From positions 6,251,001-6,315,000 of the forward strand of contig NW_025062476.1 in assembly GCF_000002995.4 (NCBI RefSeq): a stretch of 64,000 nucleotides of DNA. Reading direction: 5' to 3'. Every line of letters starts with the position of its first letter. The stretch's first letter is position 1. Both the position numbers and the translations under genes were made by a program. Shown piece after piece: positions 51,101-63,949 of the stretch. The notes under the pieces were generated by a model, which searched no databases, was not told the origin of the DNA, and was given only the letters and a program-made list of their open reading frames with translations. The stretch comes from Brugia malayi (taxonomy: Eukaryota > Nematoda > Chromadorea > Rhabditida > Onchocercidae).

Positions 51101-54100
51101 GAAAATTAGAAATTTCTTCCCAATATCACCTTTGACTAAGCATATAACTGCAAACTGTGTTCTTCGGAATCGAAAGCGATACAACCAAGACGACATACGT
51201 TCAATCAAGTTTTCAATACTTTCTTTACTTAGATGTAGTATCTGAAATAAGGTAACATTGAAAATTCAAATCTTGAATGAAAAATTTTGTGATTTAGTCT
51301 TTGGAATATAAAGAACTAAAGATTTTCTTTCCTAGCTAGCTCCGAAGTTTATTTTTCAATAAAACCTTGTCAAACTCAACAAATTTTCCGTGTCGGAAAA
51401 ATGCTTTGGTGAGACCAAATTTGTAATCTTTCTCTTCCAAGCCAACTACTCGAAATAGGCACTGAAATGAAATTCCTTTCAAAAGTTACTTAGGAATGAA
51501 CTCAAAAAAAAATTGCGTAAAACTCAGGGAGTTTTCATTTTTAAATTGAGTTGCAAAATTACCTTGCAAAGTAATTGAGCATCGAGCGTCATAAGTCTGC
51601 TTGGTAAATGTTTTTGATATATATTATATAGTGAGAGGTAAGATATTCTGCAGTGCATAGAAATTTTACTTTTTTGTGATTATTTAGAGAAGTTGACAAC
51701 AGTGACCTTTGACATCTAATCAGGTAAGGATTATTATTTTGAACTACACTTTAGATGATAGAGATTTGCATAAATCATAGTTCAATAAACATAAGAATTC
51801 TAGCAGTATTCTGAAGTTTGGCGTTATTTATCCTGTAATGGAAAATAAATGACGTATCATTGCTTAAATTTGGTGGACAAAAATTTAGACATTAAGAACT
51901 TACCTTGATGGAAATCCTCGCTGCATAACTTTTAGCGCGCTAGACATTCCAGAGCACTTCAGTTGTAATAAAATTTGTGCACCATCAAATTGATTAGATT
52001 TCATTTCTGAATTCGGCTTGATGCATCGTACAAAATGGGTTCCCTTAAGCAAACAAAATTCTTTTAAATGAACAAAGGCGGAGTTTTCAGTGAATACTAA
52101 ATAAGATATCTCGAGAATAATACCAGAAGTAAAAGTGACGCAACAATGACCGTTTTCATTTTATTTTAAAAAATTATGTAAAAAATTATCAGCTCATTCA
52201 GCTAGTTGAAATTTACCGTTTCACGTAGTTTCGATAGCAAAATATCAAGTTGTGAGCGAAATTTGTTTCCAACCGAAGCATTCACCAATTTGCTCTGCGA
52301 TACATCTCTTCTGTCAGTGTTTGAAAATTTGTTATCAGCAAACAGTTCATACACTAAGCTTTTCCTTAAACGGAATATTTTGGGAACGACTATAATTTTT
52401 GAAGAATATAATCCAAGAAGATATTTGAAAGGCTTAAAGTCTATAATTCCGGAAAATATTTCTGAGTAACAGACCTGCTCTGCTGCATGAGACACTGCAG
52501 TGATGCATGTAAAGTATCATTATTCTTATTAAGGAACTGAGCGGTATCGTAACAAACATCAGCCGCATAATGGCAAATGATAAAACCTTCATCGTCACGC
52601 ATCGTCCGATGACGACGTGATGACTGCGGTACCTGTATAGCGGATCTTACACCTTGTATAAAGCCCATATTTCATTTTAGATGGCATACTTACTCTTTGC
52701 AAATGCACAATTTCTTTTGAAATTATCACTATTCTGTTTAATTATTCTTAATTGAGCTCCGTAGGTTTTTAATTATTCATTATTTGTTATGTGATACATT
52801 TTAATCTTGTATAATAAATTGAAGTATAAACTTTCATCCTCAAATACCTCATTGCAGTATCAAATAAATAACCTAGGGTGGAAATGTTATGGAAAAATTT
52901 TAAGATATTCAAGTAATATAGACTTGTGTTGAACCGTAAAATCTAATCAGTAGATCAGTTACTGATCGACATGACCAGTAGTTCTCTTTAAGGTGTAATC
53001 TACGGTTTTTGCTCCGAGCATTGCAATAAAGGACGAACAATCGTTGTCAGGGGGTCCTTTTGCAGAGCCAACCATTTTCTTTCTTTGCTTTAAAGTATCA
53101 ATCACTAATAGCTTTTTTGACTTTTATTGAATCTTTAATTGGTTGTTGCTGAATTTCTGATTTATGACGCATAGCAAAAAATAGAAAACACGTTTTCAAG
53201 AATGAAGACGAACCATTAGACAAGGATGACAAATATGGGCTTCATGCACTGCTCTCGTGAAATGTTGCGTTGAGGAACGTGGCAAACGTGATTCATTGTC
53301 TAATAATTCAAAGATGCCGTATACCTTTTGTTCAAATAATTCTGCAACACAAAAAAGTACGCAGTGACTCCATCTACCTTTCATGTCTTTCAAATTTTAA
53401 AAAGTTAAAGTTTAAAAAAGGAATATGTTTCTGTGGCAATATTAATTTCTGCTAATTTAATTCACTCTAGCTCATAACACCAATATATGAAATGTTATTC
53501 AAAATAACTAAACCAATGCAATCTTTGTTATCATTGAATTCAATAGTATCACAGTGCAATTGCTCTTTGCAGTATAAATTTTGCTCATCCATCAAAATTC
53601 GCTCATTGAAAAAATTTTGCAACTTTTCATTACAATAGTTTATGCAAAATTGCTCGTAAGAATTTACATCCAATGATTCTGAAATAAGTAGAAAAGTTAA
53701 CTTTTACTTTAAGATAGTAATTTTTGTAAGGAATAAGAGGTTTTCATAATAGAGGTTTCATATGAATTTGAAATATTTACAGAGGATTATGGAGTGATAG
53801 CAATCCAGAAATGAATAATCACGACATGGACAAAAAAGTACCGAAACCAGCTGTATCTAATACGCCGATTGAAAAGGCACTTTCATGGAATGGCATGCAT
53901 TCCGCGATTTTGTTAACGATTGCAGTAAATAAATTGCTGTAGATGGCTTTGGCGAGAGCATCACGGGCGGCACTTGCTTCGCTAGCGCGCAATGGTACTC
54001 TACAATACAGAATGCAGTAATTGTAGTTCTTATATCTGTAAATTTCCATCTGAATTTCCTAATCAGACAAGTGAGGTTGTACTTACAATAAAGAGCAGAA

Positions 54101-57100
54101 GAACTAAGAATATGCAATGCTCTTATCATATCTGGCATCCGGTGTGTAAAATGCTTTTATCAAGTCTGCTAATAGAACAGTTTAGAATGTTCTTGCCATG
54201 CTTGAATAGTTGAAACTGTAAAATCAAAGAGAAGAAAATATAAGCAAAAGAGTGGATCTCCAATGAAATTAAACTTAAAACCATGACCACATCTACCACA
54301 AGGGATGTTGCAGTGAAGTCTACCACAAGGGATGTTGCAGTGAAGTTAGAAATTAAGTTGGAAGGGGAGCGACTAAAAATCTCATGAACAAGGTCCTTAA
54401 CAGATGGATATTTCTTGATCTTCAATGTTTTGCAGTCCTTCAGGTTAGGCAGAAGTACTGGTGATTTGAGAGAATACTTGAAGTTGGGACAGATAGAAAA
54501 AAGTGGGAATTAAATTTTTAGAGGTAGTGAATGTTTTATTGCCAGTAGGTTTTTATAGAATCAAAGAAAAGTTTTAAGTTGGAAAGATCAATTCCGAATA
54601 ACTAACGCATAAAGTGTCCCTTTAGTTCCACTTCTAGTGGGTTGCATCAATCGAGTTACAAGATGCTTTCTCAGATCGATCACTTCAATACCAAGTAATT
54701 CAGCTGTATTAACCAAATATATCTCGCTTCCTTTTGTAAGTTTACAACCACCTGCAATTTAAATCATCTGCTGACATTTCTTCATACCAATTTTTATGAT
54801 TCTATTCACTGGCTTATTTTTAATTTTTCATTATCTTCGAGGTTAAAATTATCCTTCGGATTTTTTAATAAGTATAATTATAATTGTAATTAATTATAAA
54901 GTGAAAGCGTTTTTTGACCACCTATAAGACTAGGATTTTTATTTCATCTATGATGTTTTACTAATTTTCACTCATATAAATATATTTTCATGAACATTCT
55001 AACAACGAAGTGTCGTCTGTCTTTTTTTGTTTTAAAATGTTTACGTCTTCATCTACAGTTTGAAATTTTCAAATTCATTTTAGTATTAATGTATAACTGA
55101 AACTTTGTTAATGGATAATTAGCTGCTCAATTGAAATCCAGTACTAACTGATATTGTCTTATAAATCTTGAAATTGTTAAAAATCACTTTTGTAATCAAT
55201 TGTTTCATCTAAAAATTCAATATTTCCGAGATGTAAAACTGCGGCAACTATTTCGAACACTTCGTCTCGAATGTCTTCTGAGACATTTATGTGACTGAAT
55301 GCACCCAGCAGTCTTTGGAAATCGTTGTAATCGTCAATCAAATCATCTCGCATGTCATCCTCAATTGTCATTTTTAAAATTGGGAAATCTATTCTTGTTA
55401 TTGGACAAACAAAAAAAAAAACTCTTTCAGAAATGATCTAAAATCAGTTTTAGAATTTTTAATTATGAATTGAACAGTCACATAAATTGTTAATGATTTA
55501 AATGATGAAGTGAGAAATAAGCACAATAAAATAAATTGTCATCCTCACCAAATCATAATTTTTTCTTCCTGGTACTATTTTACTCGAATTTTCTTTGTTC
55601 AAAAAGAATTGTATACATCCTTTATTAAGATACTAAAACAATAGACTTTGTTAAAATATACAGATAGATTGAAAGTTCAAAAAGTTCAATTTTAAATGAA
55701 AGTGAGTGGAATGAACTAACATTGAAATTTTCCAATTTATTTAATTTCAGTTTATTTGCCATTCGATCATCAGCACCAGCAATCAATTGATAAAATATAT
55801 GATAATTCCTTTCGCATGCATTTTGTCCACAAAGGCGTGAACGTTCTAATAAGTAATGTGAAACAAAGCCACCCACAATAATGCCCTAAAAAGAGTTTAG
55901 TTAAAGTATAATTTATCAAAAATACATATTCTAAATGTTATATGAAAAGCACACAAGTTTTTTCCTCACTAATTCAGCGAAATACGAATTATAGGACTGA
56001 ATTCAAATAAATACGAAGAAAGTTTATTCAAGATTGCCTCATTATTTACTATGTAATGCCAAAACTGTGACCAAATTGAATGTTCTAAAATACTGAATGA
56101 AGTATTTCTGAAATGCTTAGCGCTCCTTGATCCAGACATGTCATCCAGAATCTGCTGAATTCAGAACTTCCTGTTTTAAAACTATTTTATACAAAAGTTT
56201 TCATAGTTTCCGAAACATTATAGTACTTTGTTTTCAGCTCCGCTCTTCAAAAAATTCAGTAAATAAATCCATTATGCACTTATTCACTAATAGTAAATAA
56301 ATGAATTCTCCCAGTTATATATGAATTTCTGCAACACGAAAACTGTTGTGTAACCTTTTTATTGAAATGTATTTCAACAAATTTGCCAAATCTACTGCTG
56401 TTATTGTTGCATGATGTTTTTGCATTTCCAAATGATTCCAAAATTGTACTTACTAAATTTTAAATAATTAATTACAAGAATATTCAATATTATTTGAAGA
56501 ATCTAAAATCTAATAATTGAAATAAATGTAGTATTGTAACTGAATTTTGTTTTGATTCATTGCAAACCAAATAATTTTGAGCATTGAGTTTACTAGAAGT
56601 GTTTATTTTCTTCTTCTTTTAAAGTTTTATAACAAAAAAATAAAATTTAAATAATGAAAATTTTCTGATTATGAAAAAAATCCCAGTAGCTTTTTTTTTG
56701 TCGAGTAAATAATTAAATGATCACAAATGTTTCGTTAAGTGATAATTAAATTGACGGGTCTTGTAAGTTACTGTTTAACTCTGTTATCAAAGTATATATC
56801 ACTAAATATTTGCTGATCACTTTGGTATATTGCGTAAAGCCATCAACTAATATCCTTTTTTTGGTTTTTGAGCAAAAATCCCTGTATTCATGCAATTAAC
56901 TGATTAAAATCTTAGTTTAAATGCTTACTTTCTAAAATGCGTTGCTCAATTGTTCCCACAAAATGGCCCCAAGATTCGCATAAAAATCGGATTATATACT
57001 TTTGAGATTCAGTTTTACCTGCTCCGGATTCTCCCGATATTATGACCGATTGTGATTCATGATTACTAATCATGTCACGATAAGCTTTATCAGCTTAAAA

Positions 57101-58236
57101 TAATTACATTACATGTGGTTACATTCAGAAACATTCTCTTTCAGGTCTTTCTCAATCTCGATCATTCATCTAAAATTCTATTAGTTCTCTATTACTAAAT
57201 CCCTGGCTTTGATTTGCATATCATTCAACAATTACCAATGGCATATATATGTGGAGGTAAAGTTCCTAACGACTTCCCTTTGTATTTGTGCACCATTTCG
57301 ATATCGTATAAAGAAGAAATTTGCTCGTACGGATTGATCGCAATCAGTATATTAGCCACGTAAGTCTATAAAACTCATTGTTACTATTTAAAAAAAACTG
57401 AAGAAAATTGATGAATGAAATAACACTTTACTTCACACTAATAATTAAACCATATCTTTAGTGGTAGAATTTTTATATTTGCCTTATATTTGTCAACATT
57501 ACTGCCTACCCATTCTGGACGATATCCCTAGATAACTAACCTAAGAGAAAAGCCTTAAATTTTTTATTTTATTATTCAGCTTCTTAGTAAACAGAAAGCA
57601 ATATTTTGAAATTTCAAAGGATTTCGAAGATTAAGAACGGAATTTAGCGACAAATAAAATTTACGTAAAATTGTTTGCGATTATAGCGCAAACGACAGTT
57701 ATTCAAAAGGGAACCATCGTTTAGGTAAATCAATGAACCTGAAAATGACTAGCGTGCAGTTTTTATTTCCTCATTTTTTTACAGATTCAAATTTCCATTC
57801 TCGACTTTATTTTGGCTCAGCTACCTCACAGAACGTATATTCTGTATTAGAAAATTTTGTAGGAAATAAACGCTATTTATGTTAGACATTGTTCTAATTT
57901 AGAAGAAAAATTTTTGATTTTAATGATAAAATGTTTACAGTTATCATCGACATCTCGACTGATATCTTCTCCGGCAGGGAAAATATTATCGTAAAAAGCT
58001 TGGAACTAAAGTAAATAATTTAATTTAAATTGATCTTGATTATCTCTAGAAATGATGCAATTATTCAAGTTATAGCTTTTTCCAGCTCTAAGTAATGTCC
58101 GCACCGTTTCAGTTTTCGTTTCATGCAGTCGTTGTAATGTTACCCATTCGCAACCGATGTCAACAATTTTGCATAAAACGAATCCGTCTTTATCATCAGG
58201 TGCCCAAACAAGCATATTCAGTCCTTCTATATCCAT
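48130..58236 (-). CDS. Unconventional myosin VI (spe-15/hum-3 type)
   Basis: Myosin VI walks toward actin minus ends. Its nematode form, SPE-15, sorts components during sperm formation. Exons: 58105-58236, 57939-58005, 57665-57738, 57236-57365, 56929-57093, 56355-56452, 55721-55885, 55549-55632, 55188-55359, 54607-54751, 53842-53999, 53514-53678, 53214-53341, 52475-52632, 52217-52364, 51904-52043, 51563-51647, 51366-51461, 51130-51241, 50950-51040, 50322-50774, 50094-50180, 49833-49940, 48866-48978, 48451-48561, 48130-48278 (1177 aa). The motor shows the P-loop GESGAGKT (about 155-162), switch [11 protein letters not shown] and switch II DTAGFE. It also has [20 protein letters not shown] and the converter [10 protein letters not shown]. 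The reverse-gear insert ([19 protein letters not shown]) is present, with one IQ-type helix ([12 protein letters not shown]) after it. The cargo domain ends with [20 protein letters not shown]. The family WWY cargo motif reads VWY. The tail is about 100 residues shorter than in vertebrates. The start [15 protein letters not shown] is chosen because the upstream ATG would add a non-family extension. Confidence 0.95.
54292..54345. repeat. Exact two-copy 27-bp tandem repeat in a myosin VI intron
   Basis: The 27-bp unit starting tctaccacaagggatgttgc is repeated without change at 54292-54318 and 54319-54345, inside the intron between exons 54607-54751 and 53842-53999. The perfect identity points to a recent duplication. 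Confidence 0.85.
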
Positions 58237-59825
58237 CTCGTTTAGTTTAATTGTGATGTCACTAAAAGACTTGACAAATTTTAAATATAGGACAACCGGA
58301 TAAACATCACTGCTTTCCAAAAATTTTGAAATTAATTATTTGGCTAGAACTGAAGCCAAATAATTAGTTTTTAGATATTATTTCAGTAGACCTTCAAAGG
58401 GACTTGAAAATAGCAATATTCAAGATTTCAGTAACGGTTAAGAACTCTCTAACAATAACAATTAAAGTATTTCTTTTTTGCTTTTCACTATATATTATCT
58501 TTAAGTTCTAATATAATAATATAACATTATTGAACGTTGATGATAAGTAAGTGTTTGAGCGAAGAATAAGTGCAGTAATTGAAATTTAAATCTAGATTCG
58601 CTATTCGAATGATATAAGTCATTAGCAAAAAGATGACTCTTTACTCAACGAGATTTCCTAGGTTACAGAATGTTTATTATAAATGATTTTCTCGACATAA
58701 TAAACGATTGATGCATTGATATAATGATATAAAATTGATTTTCTAAAAATTTTGCTTGATTGAATGTATGCGCAAAAGAGACTTTAAGACAAATCGTCCC
58801 TTTCACAATTTACTTCGGAAATGGTTTATAATTAAGATACCTAAAAAAAGACGATCTTGCGTACAACCACTCGCTACTAGGAATGATAATAGCAAATAAA
58901 ACTTCCGATCGAAAAAGCTGTTTTTGTAATAGAACAATATCTCAAGTTTAAATTGAAATTTAAATCCTCCATATTACAAATAGTTTAACCGTAAAAAATG
59001 GAAGCAAAAAAATAAAAAGGATAAACAACTCATTAATAATGGGTTATTAATGATACTTGCACCTTTTTGAATTTCTCTTTTTTATTTATTGATCTATTTA
59101 TCTCTAAAATTCCTCCGGAACATACCGCTACTAAATATTTCAGGAAAATGTTAAAACCAGTTCGGTGAAGAAAACTTGACACCCAAATTATTGGCAGCTT
59201 AGAGAATTAAATGCAAACTTCCTCGACCGGGTTTACGATTTCATCTACACCGTTTTATCAGCATCACCGGTAAATGACAGAACTACACTGATAAAGTTAT
59301 CCGGTTCGTTTTCCTCATTTTCATCTAATTACTGTTATCTTCTTTAACCAAGAAGACGAACGGTTATTGTTTTTGTCTTTTTATGACGTCCTTCAATAAT
59401 AGCACTAGCATGTCATTCAAACTATTAATTATATCAAAATTATTGAAATTGATAAACCAAATATTAGCATAAAGTAAGGAAAGAAAAAATTTTACATGTG
59501 TATTGAATCAGACTTACGTATGTCAAAATATAAAGCAATACAAAGTTAATAAATATATCAAATATGCGATAAAAATAAGAGGAAAATGTATTTTTATAAG
59601 CCATATTCGACAATTTATGAAATAATTTTTTAGAAGTAATTATCACAATTAAAATTTACTTTGTCACAACAATTTTTTGTTTAGTTTAATTTTATCAAAT
59701 ATAATTAAAACATTATTTGTTCTTGGCTCTTATTTATAACTAATAAGCTTTCATTAAATAATAAATGTTAAAAAATATTAACTATATAAATGTTTTTTAG
59801 CAAAATAATAATAGTGTAGCTTTTA

Positions 59826-59937
59826 TTGCTGTTGTTATTCTTTTATTACTATTTATTATTATCATTATTATTATTATTATTAAAATTTTATTAATATTAT
59901 TATTATTACTATTAATATCATTAATTATTATTATTAC
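59826..59937. repeat. ATT trinucleotide-rich repeat
   Basis: A run of imperfect ATT/TTA triplets with interruptions. It abuts and slightly overlaps the stop codon of the candidate frame at 59934-60185. Confidence 0.85.
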
Positions 59938-60185
59938 TTGTTATCACCACTTTTTTCTTGATCGCTATGCATATACTCTTCTTCTTCACTGAATTTACTC
60001 TGTTTTTCATACACTTCATGACATTTCATACTTCTTCGTAATAATTCAAACATTCTTTCAACCCTGTCTTCGTAGACTTTAGAAGTTTCAAAACTTGAAC
60101 TGCTTGACAAATTAAAAGCGGTGCACTGAACTGTACAATGGAAGAATCTTATAAATATTAATTGACTCGAACCAAATTCCCTCAT
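59934..60185 (-). CDS. Possible 83-aa protein or terminal exon
   Basis: The frame starts MREFGSSQLIFIRFFHC and becomes strongly charged: FETSKVYEDRVERMFELLRR, a short helical piece, then an acidic tail ending QEKSGDNK, stop. The second half has clear coding character in this AT-rich background. A good acceptor (tgtacag) precedes codon 19 or so, so it may be a last exon and not a complete gene. I recognise no family, and the upstream channel gene already ends at 60683. Confidence 0.38.
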   Translation of the reverse strand: MREFGSSQLIFIRFFHCTVQCTAFNLSSSSSFETSKVYEDRVERMFELLRRSMKCHEVYEKQSKFSEEEEYMHSDQEKSGDNK

Positions 60186-60682
60186 CGGAAATGTTCAACA
60201 GAATACCTTTCACTGTTTGTTATACCCTTTAAGCTTTTTCAATTAACTTTAAATTATCGAAAGTTTATGAGTCCTACACATAAAACATAAGACTTTTGGT
60301 CCATAAACAGAATAAGTAAACAACTATAAATATTACTAATAATTTATGGGTAAATGAATAATAACTGTTTTAGTAGACATGAATAGAAATACAGCTTTTA
60401 TGAAGGACAACTATTGAAAAGTATAAAAACCACAAATTGATAATGTCTATCAGTTAAATAATACAGAACAATCAACACTATAAATAGGTATCGAGAAATA
60501 TATAGTTTACATTATCTTTAAGACATAAACACATTTCAAATAAATAAATACCAACAATATGTACACTACATCTCTTTTATTGCTTTATTTCAATTCATGT
60601 ATTCTTAAATTTCTAACTCATAAATCCAATGGACGCGATAAAGGAAGTTTTTTTTTCTAATTTTTTTATAAGGAAATAGGGA

Positions 60683-63434
60683 TTATAAAATTTCGAAAAC
60701 AGCAACAATAATGAAAGCAATCAAAGCGAATGCTGAAAAAAGATTATTAGAAGCAATATAAATATGTCGCCATTCTGTTGTATAATCTGGCTGAGAATTT
60801 TCAAAATTTGTTTGGGTATAGTCGTCCAAATGTCGGAAGTAGCTAGCAGTTGGATCCGGTTCTAAAAATATATTATCTTAGTTAAAACTATAGATTTAAA
60901 TCTTTTCTAATTATATTGTGACTCCTCCAAAATTTTGACTCTAATCTATTTTAAATCTAATTAACTCGAAAATTTTCACAACACAAACACTTGGTAGCTA
61001 AATTGTGACAGAAACAGCATATTTAAAGAAAACGTGTTTCATATAAAAATTCATGCCTATCAAAATTTCTTCCTTTAAAAATTAGTCCTATTTTTCACTT
61101 TTTAATCACGAGATAGAAAACTAACCGATACAGCAAATGAGATGATTGATCACTTTAGATGCCAGATAAAAATTATGTCGTGGAGGTATAGTACGCCTAA
61201 CTCTACTCAGTGCTATTGCAATCATATTAACCATTATGCTGATCACTGTTAAAACAACAACCGTTTCAAAGAACGTGTCTGGAATGAACAATAGTAACTA
61301 GTTATCTCGCCACTGGTTAAAACTTAGGATATCACTTTTAAAATGTTTTATTCATTTTTTTTTTAAATTAGGTTTTTTATGAAATTTCATTCAAATTAAT
61401 CATTTTATCACACTGGAAAGAACGACACTTATTAACTGAATTCAGCAATGATGTTTGCCAGTTAATAATTAGCTCGGTTTAAATTTCATGATTGAATCAC
61501 GATACAACTTTTGTTTCATCTAATACAAACAGTCAATATCACTTATTATTAACTTGACATTAAAACTAAAAACTTGCAAATTTTCGGTTTTGTTTTTCCA
61601 AAACCATTTTCCGGTGAGATGGAACAAAGGAAAATAAAAGACACAGTTTGCAGCGAGAAAGCGAAGAGCTTAACGTAAATCTGAGTGGTTAGATGTCCGA
61701 AAAGGGGTGAAGCAAGCATAAGCATCGTTGTAATGGAGACTGGAAGACGCAAAGCAATGCGTAAGGTTGACATTTGCTTTCGAGCATGGATACAAACGTG
61801 AAGAAGTTCGAAATTCGAACCACTCATTTTAGTTATCGCTACAGTGCGATGCTAAAATTAGTATGAAGTACGAAGAATGAATATTAACTGATTAGTATGA
61901 AGTATGAAGAATGAATATCTTCAATTGAAACAGCTGAAAAAAATTAAAATTGAAGATATTAAATTTTAATTTTTTTCAGCTGTTTCAATTGAAGATATTC
62001 AAGATATTAAAAGTATTTGTGCTTAAAACTGTCTAATTAATTTTAAAATTTCTATCATCCTTTATTAAAATCCGAACTTGAATATTACAAAAAGAGCTAT
62101 ATAAAAGAATAAAATACAACCTCCAACATCCACGCAGAATGTTCATCGGTGGGATTTATCAGTCCATTCGCCATCCTCTCCATTTTGACGACTTGTGATA
62201 TGGTTGCTTTACTCTCAGCTTTCAATTCAAAATGCACTTTTCGATTGGAATTTAGATCACCAAGTGAAAAGAACAAGCAGCAATCATTTTCTTCCTCCGG
62301 ATATCTAAAACCAATTCTATATCAAAAAAAAAAAAAAAAAGAAAATGAAATGGGGAACTAATTAATCTGTTGGATGAGTAATAATTTAACAACAGATCTG
62401 TTTGGACAATTGAAATAATGCTATTTATAATATAGAAATGTACATTATAACATAGAAAATAGTTAGTCATCCCACACATTAACAATTATTTCAAGACAGA
62501 TAGTGAATTAATTACTCTATCTAGAGGAAAGTATGAACCTGTAATAATTAACATTACAAAATGCTGGATAATGAAACGAGTAGAGTGCCACGACTTTTCC
62601 ACTTGAGAATATATCAATTTCTTGTACTGTTGTGTAACAACCTTGAACTGTGTTGCATTGTCTTGAAACAAAATTTTATTTCAGCTGATTCTCAGTAATT
62701 AAAAAAAGAACAACCAATATTACATCTAGAAGTTGAATAAACAGAGTCAATTTTTTCATCTAACAACCATTATCATTTTCACTTTCTACCTGTCAGTTAA
62801 GAAAATTCCGTATTCATAACCTTTCACTTCTAATGATAAACATTATCTAATGAAACTTACTTCTGGTAATGTTTGAAAACAATATTTAAGCCATACTTTA
62901 TATTAACAAACTAAATTCATAACCCCAAATAATATTCATCGTTAATTGTAGGTTTCCATATGTGATGAGCATCGTGTAATGTATATTCATCCAGTTGCCA
63001 TTCCTTTTTATCCCATTTCAAACGCTCATCTTCCCATGACTAAGTTCAGTGGATTCATCAATTTACAATCCACATTATGCAGAAAAACTTTAAATAAAAG
63101 TAAGAATAGGTAAACTCTGGGAATTTTAAAAAGTGGGAGCATCAAAGGTTGCGCGTAGGTCAAGAACGCTAAATAAATACTATAGAATTTCTTAAACCGT
63201 AAAAGTGAGAAAACTAACCACATATAAATCACCGTAAATAGTAAATTGAGATGAGAATTTTTGTGTCTGAAATAAAAAAAAGTAGAAATAAAAAAAAATG
63301 AAAAAAAAAAAAACGCTTTTCAGGATAACCAACAAATCAAAACTGCACTAACCAGCTCGACACGTCTCACAGCTACATGACTGATTATAATTGTAAATAT
63401 ATCATCTTTTGGTGTGGGTTCTTCCAGATACAGC
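60683..63434 (-). CDS. Divergent Cys-loop ligand-gated ion channel subunit, 5' end not resolved
   Basis: Cys-loop subunits assemble as pentameric neurotransmitter-gated channels in nerve and muscle. Exons: 63353-63434, 63222-63266, 62924-63039, 62539-62661, 62121-62304, 61578-61851, 61126-61278, 60683-60861, giving 384 in-phase residues to the stop. The extracellular part has IIISHVAVRRVELTQKF, WEDERLKWDKKEW, IWKPTI and SSGKVVALYSFHYPAFC. The Cys-loop is intact: two Cys with 13 residues between them, including YPEEE. The adjacent Cys pair CC after the loop is not the YxCC of alpha subunits, which I do not find. Four membrane segments follow: about LPVSITTMLMLASPLF; FAFSLQTVSFIFLC; FFETVVVLTVISIMVNMIAI; and the C-terminal FSAFALIAFIIVAVFEIL. 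The M3-M4 loop is short. Pore-lining M2 is unlike canonical nicotinic or GABA types. The exon 61578-61851 donor is GC. The signal peptide and first exon are not identified. Confidence 0.88.
61858..61919. repeat. Two-copy 28-bp near-direct repeat
   Basis: The unit ttagtatgaagta(c/t)gaaga plus atgaatat(t/c) occurs at 61858-61885 and 61892-61919, in a channel intron directly before the inverted repeat. Confidence 0.8.
61913..62000. repeat. Perfect 38-bp inverted repeat with 12-base loop
   Basis: The left arm 61913-61950 (starting gaatatcttcaattgaaaca) and right arm 61963-62000 are exact reverse complements over 38 bases, around a 12-base loop (61951-61962). It sits in the intron between channel exons 62121-62304 and 61578-61851. 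When transcribed it would fold into a long perfect hairpin. Confidence 0.93.
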
Positions 63435-63682
63435 CTGTAAAATGAGCTGCACACAAATTTTGAACAGATATGACTTAGTAGAAGTTAAAGCTTGTTCCAA
63501 ATGCTTATGTCAAAGTTGCATCACAGGACTGGGATTTATGCAAAAGAAACACGATTACTCATTTATTCAGCTCTTATATTTCGGATCCAACTAGAATTTC
63601 TTCTTGCGTTATTTGTGTTTATTCCTTTTTTCTTGCCTCCTCAGATATGAGTTATTAAGAAAGATGAGCATAACTAACAAAC

Positions 63683-63949
63683 GAATATCTCCATATTTTG
63701 CTTTTGCACGACCAACCAAGAAATAATAAATGCAATCTTCCAATTTATCCGAAAGATCATTCGATGACAAATCTTAAATCAAATTAATCCAAAATATATT
63801 ATGAATTTCATTTCCTCGAAATATCTTTTAAATTCGAGGATACTTTCTTCAAACGCCCAGAAATATCACATCCTATTTTCCTTGGTGATTGTAGTTTAAA
63901 TTCAAAACTAGCAGGAAGTTCTCCAGAAAGTCTTCCATGGATAAGATAC
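63683..63949 (-). CDS. Two coding-like exons upstream of the channel
   Basis: Two minus-strand pieces with splice signals join in phase: 63870-63949 (YLIHGRLSGELPASFEFKLQ, SPRKIG) and 63683-63772 (LSSNDLSDKLEDCIYYFLVG, RAKAKYGDI). They look like real coding sequence. The second could be the N-terminal part of the channel's extracellular domain. However, its donor (phase 1) does not match the first placed channel exon at 63434 (needs phase 2), so a small exon is missing or this is the 3' part of another gene that continues beyond 64000. Confidence 0.45.

Larger units (their letters stand above)
58237..60682. other. Spacer between the channel gene and myosin VI
   Basis: Apart from the possible small gene at 59934-60185 and the ATT-rich repeat just beside it, this 2.4 kb shows no exon. 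The part next to 58237 should hold the myosin VI promoter. Confidence 0.5.

Noticed and set aside
53842..53999. Earlier donor at 53847 in the myosin VI switch II exon
   Set aside because: It would delete two residues and break the conserved DxAGFE motif. The donor six bases later keeps the motif and the frame.
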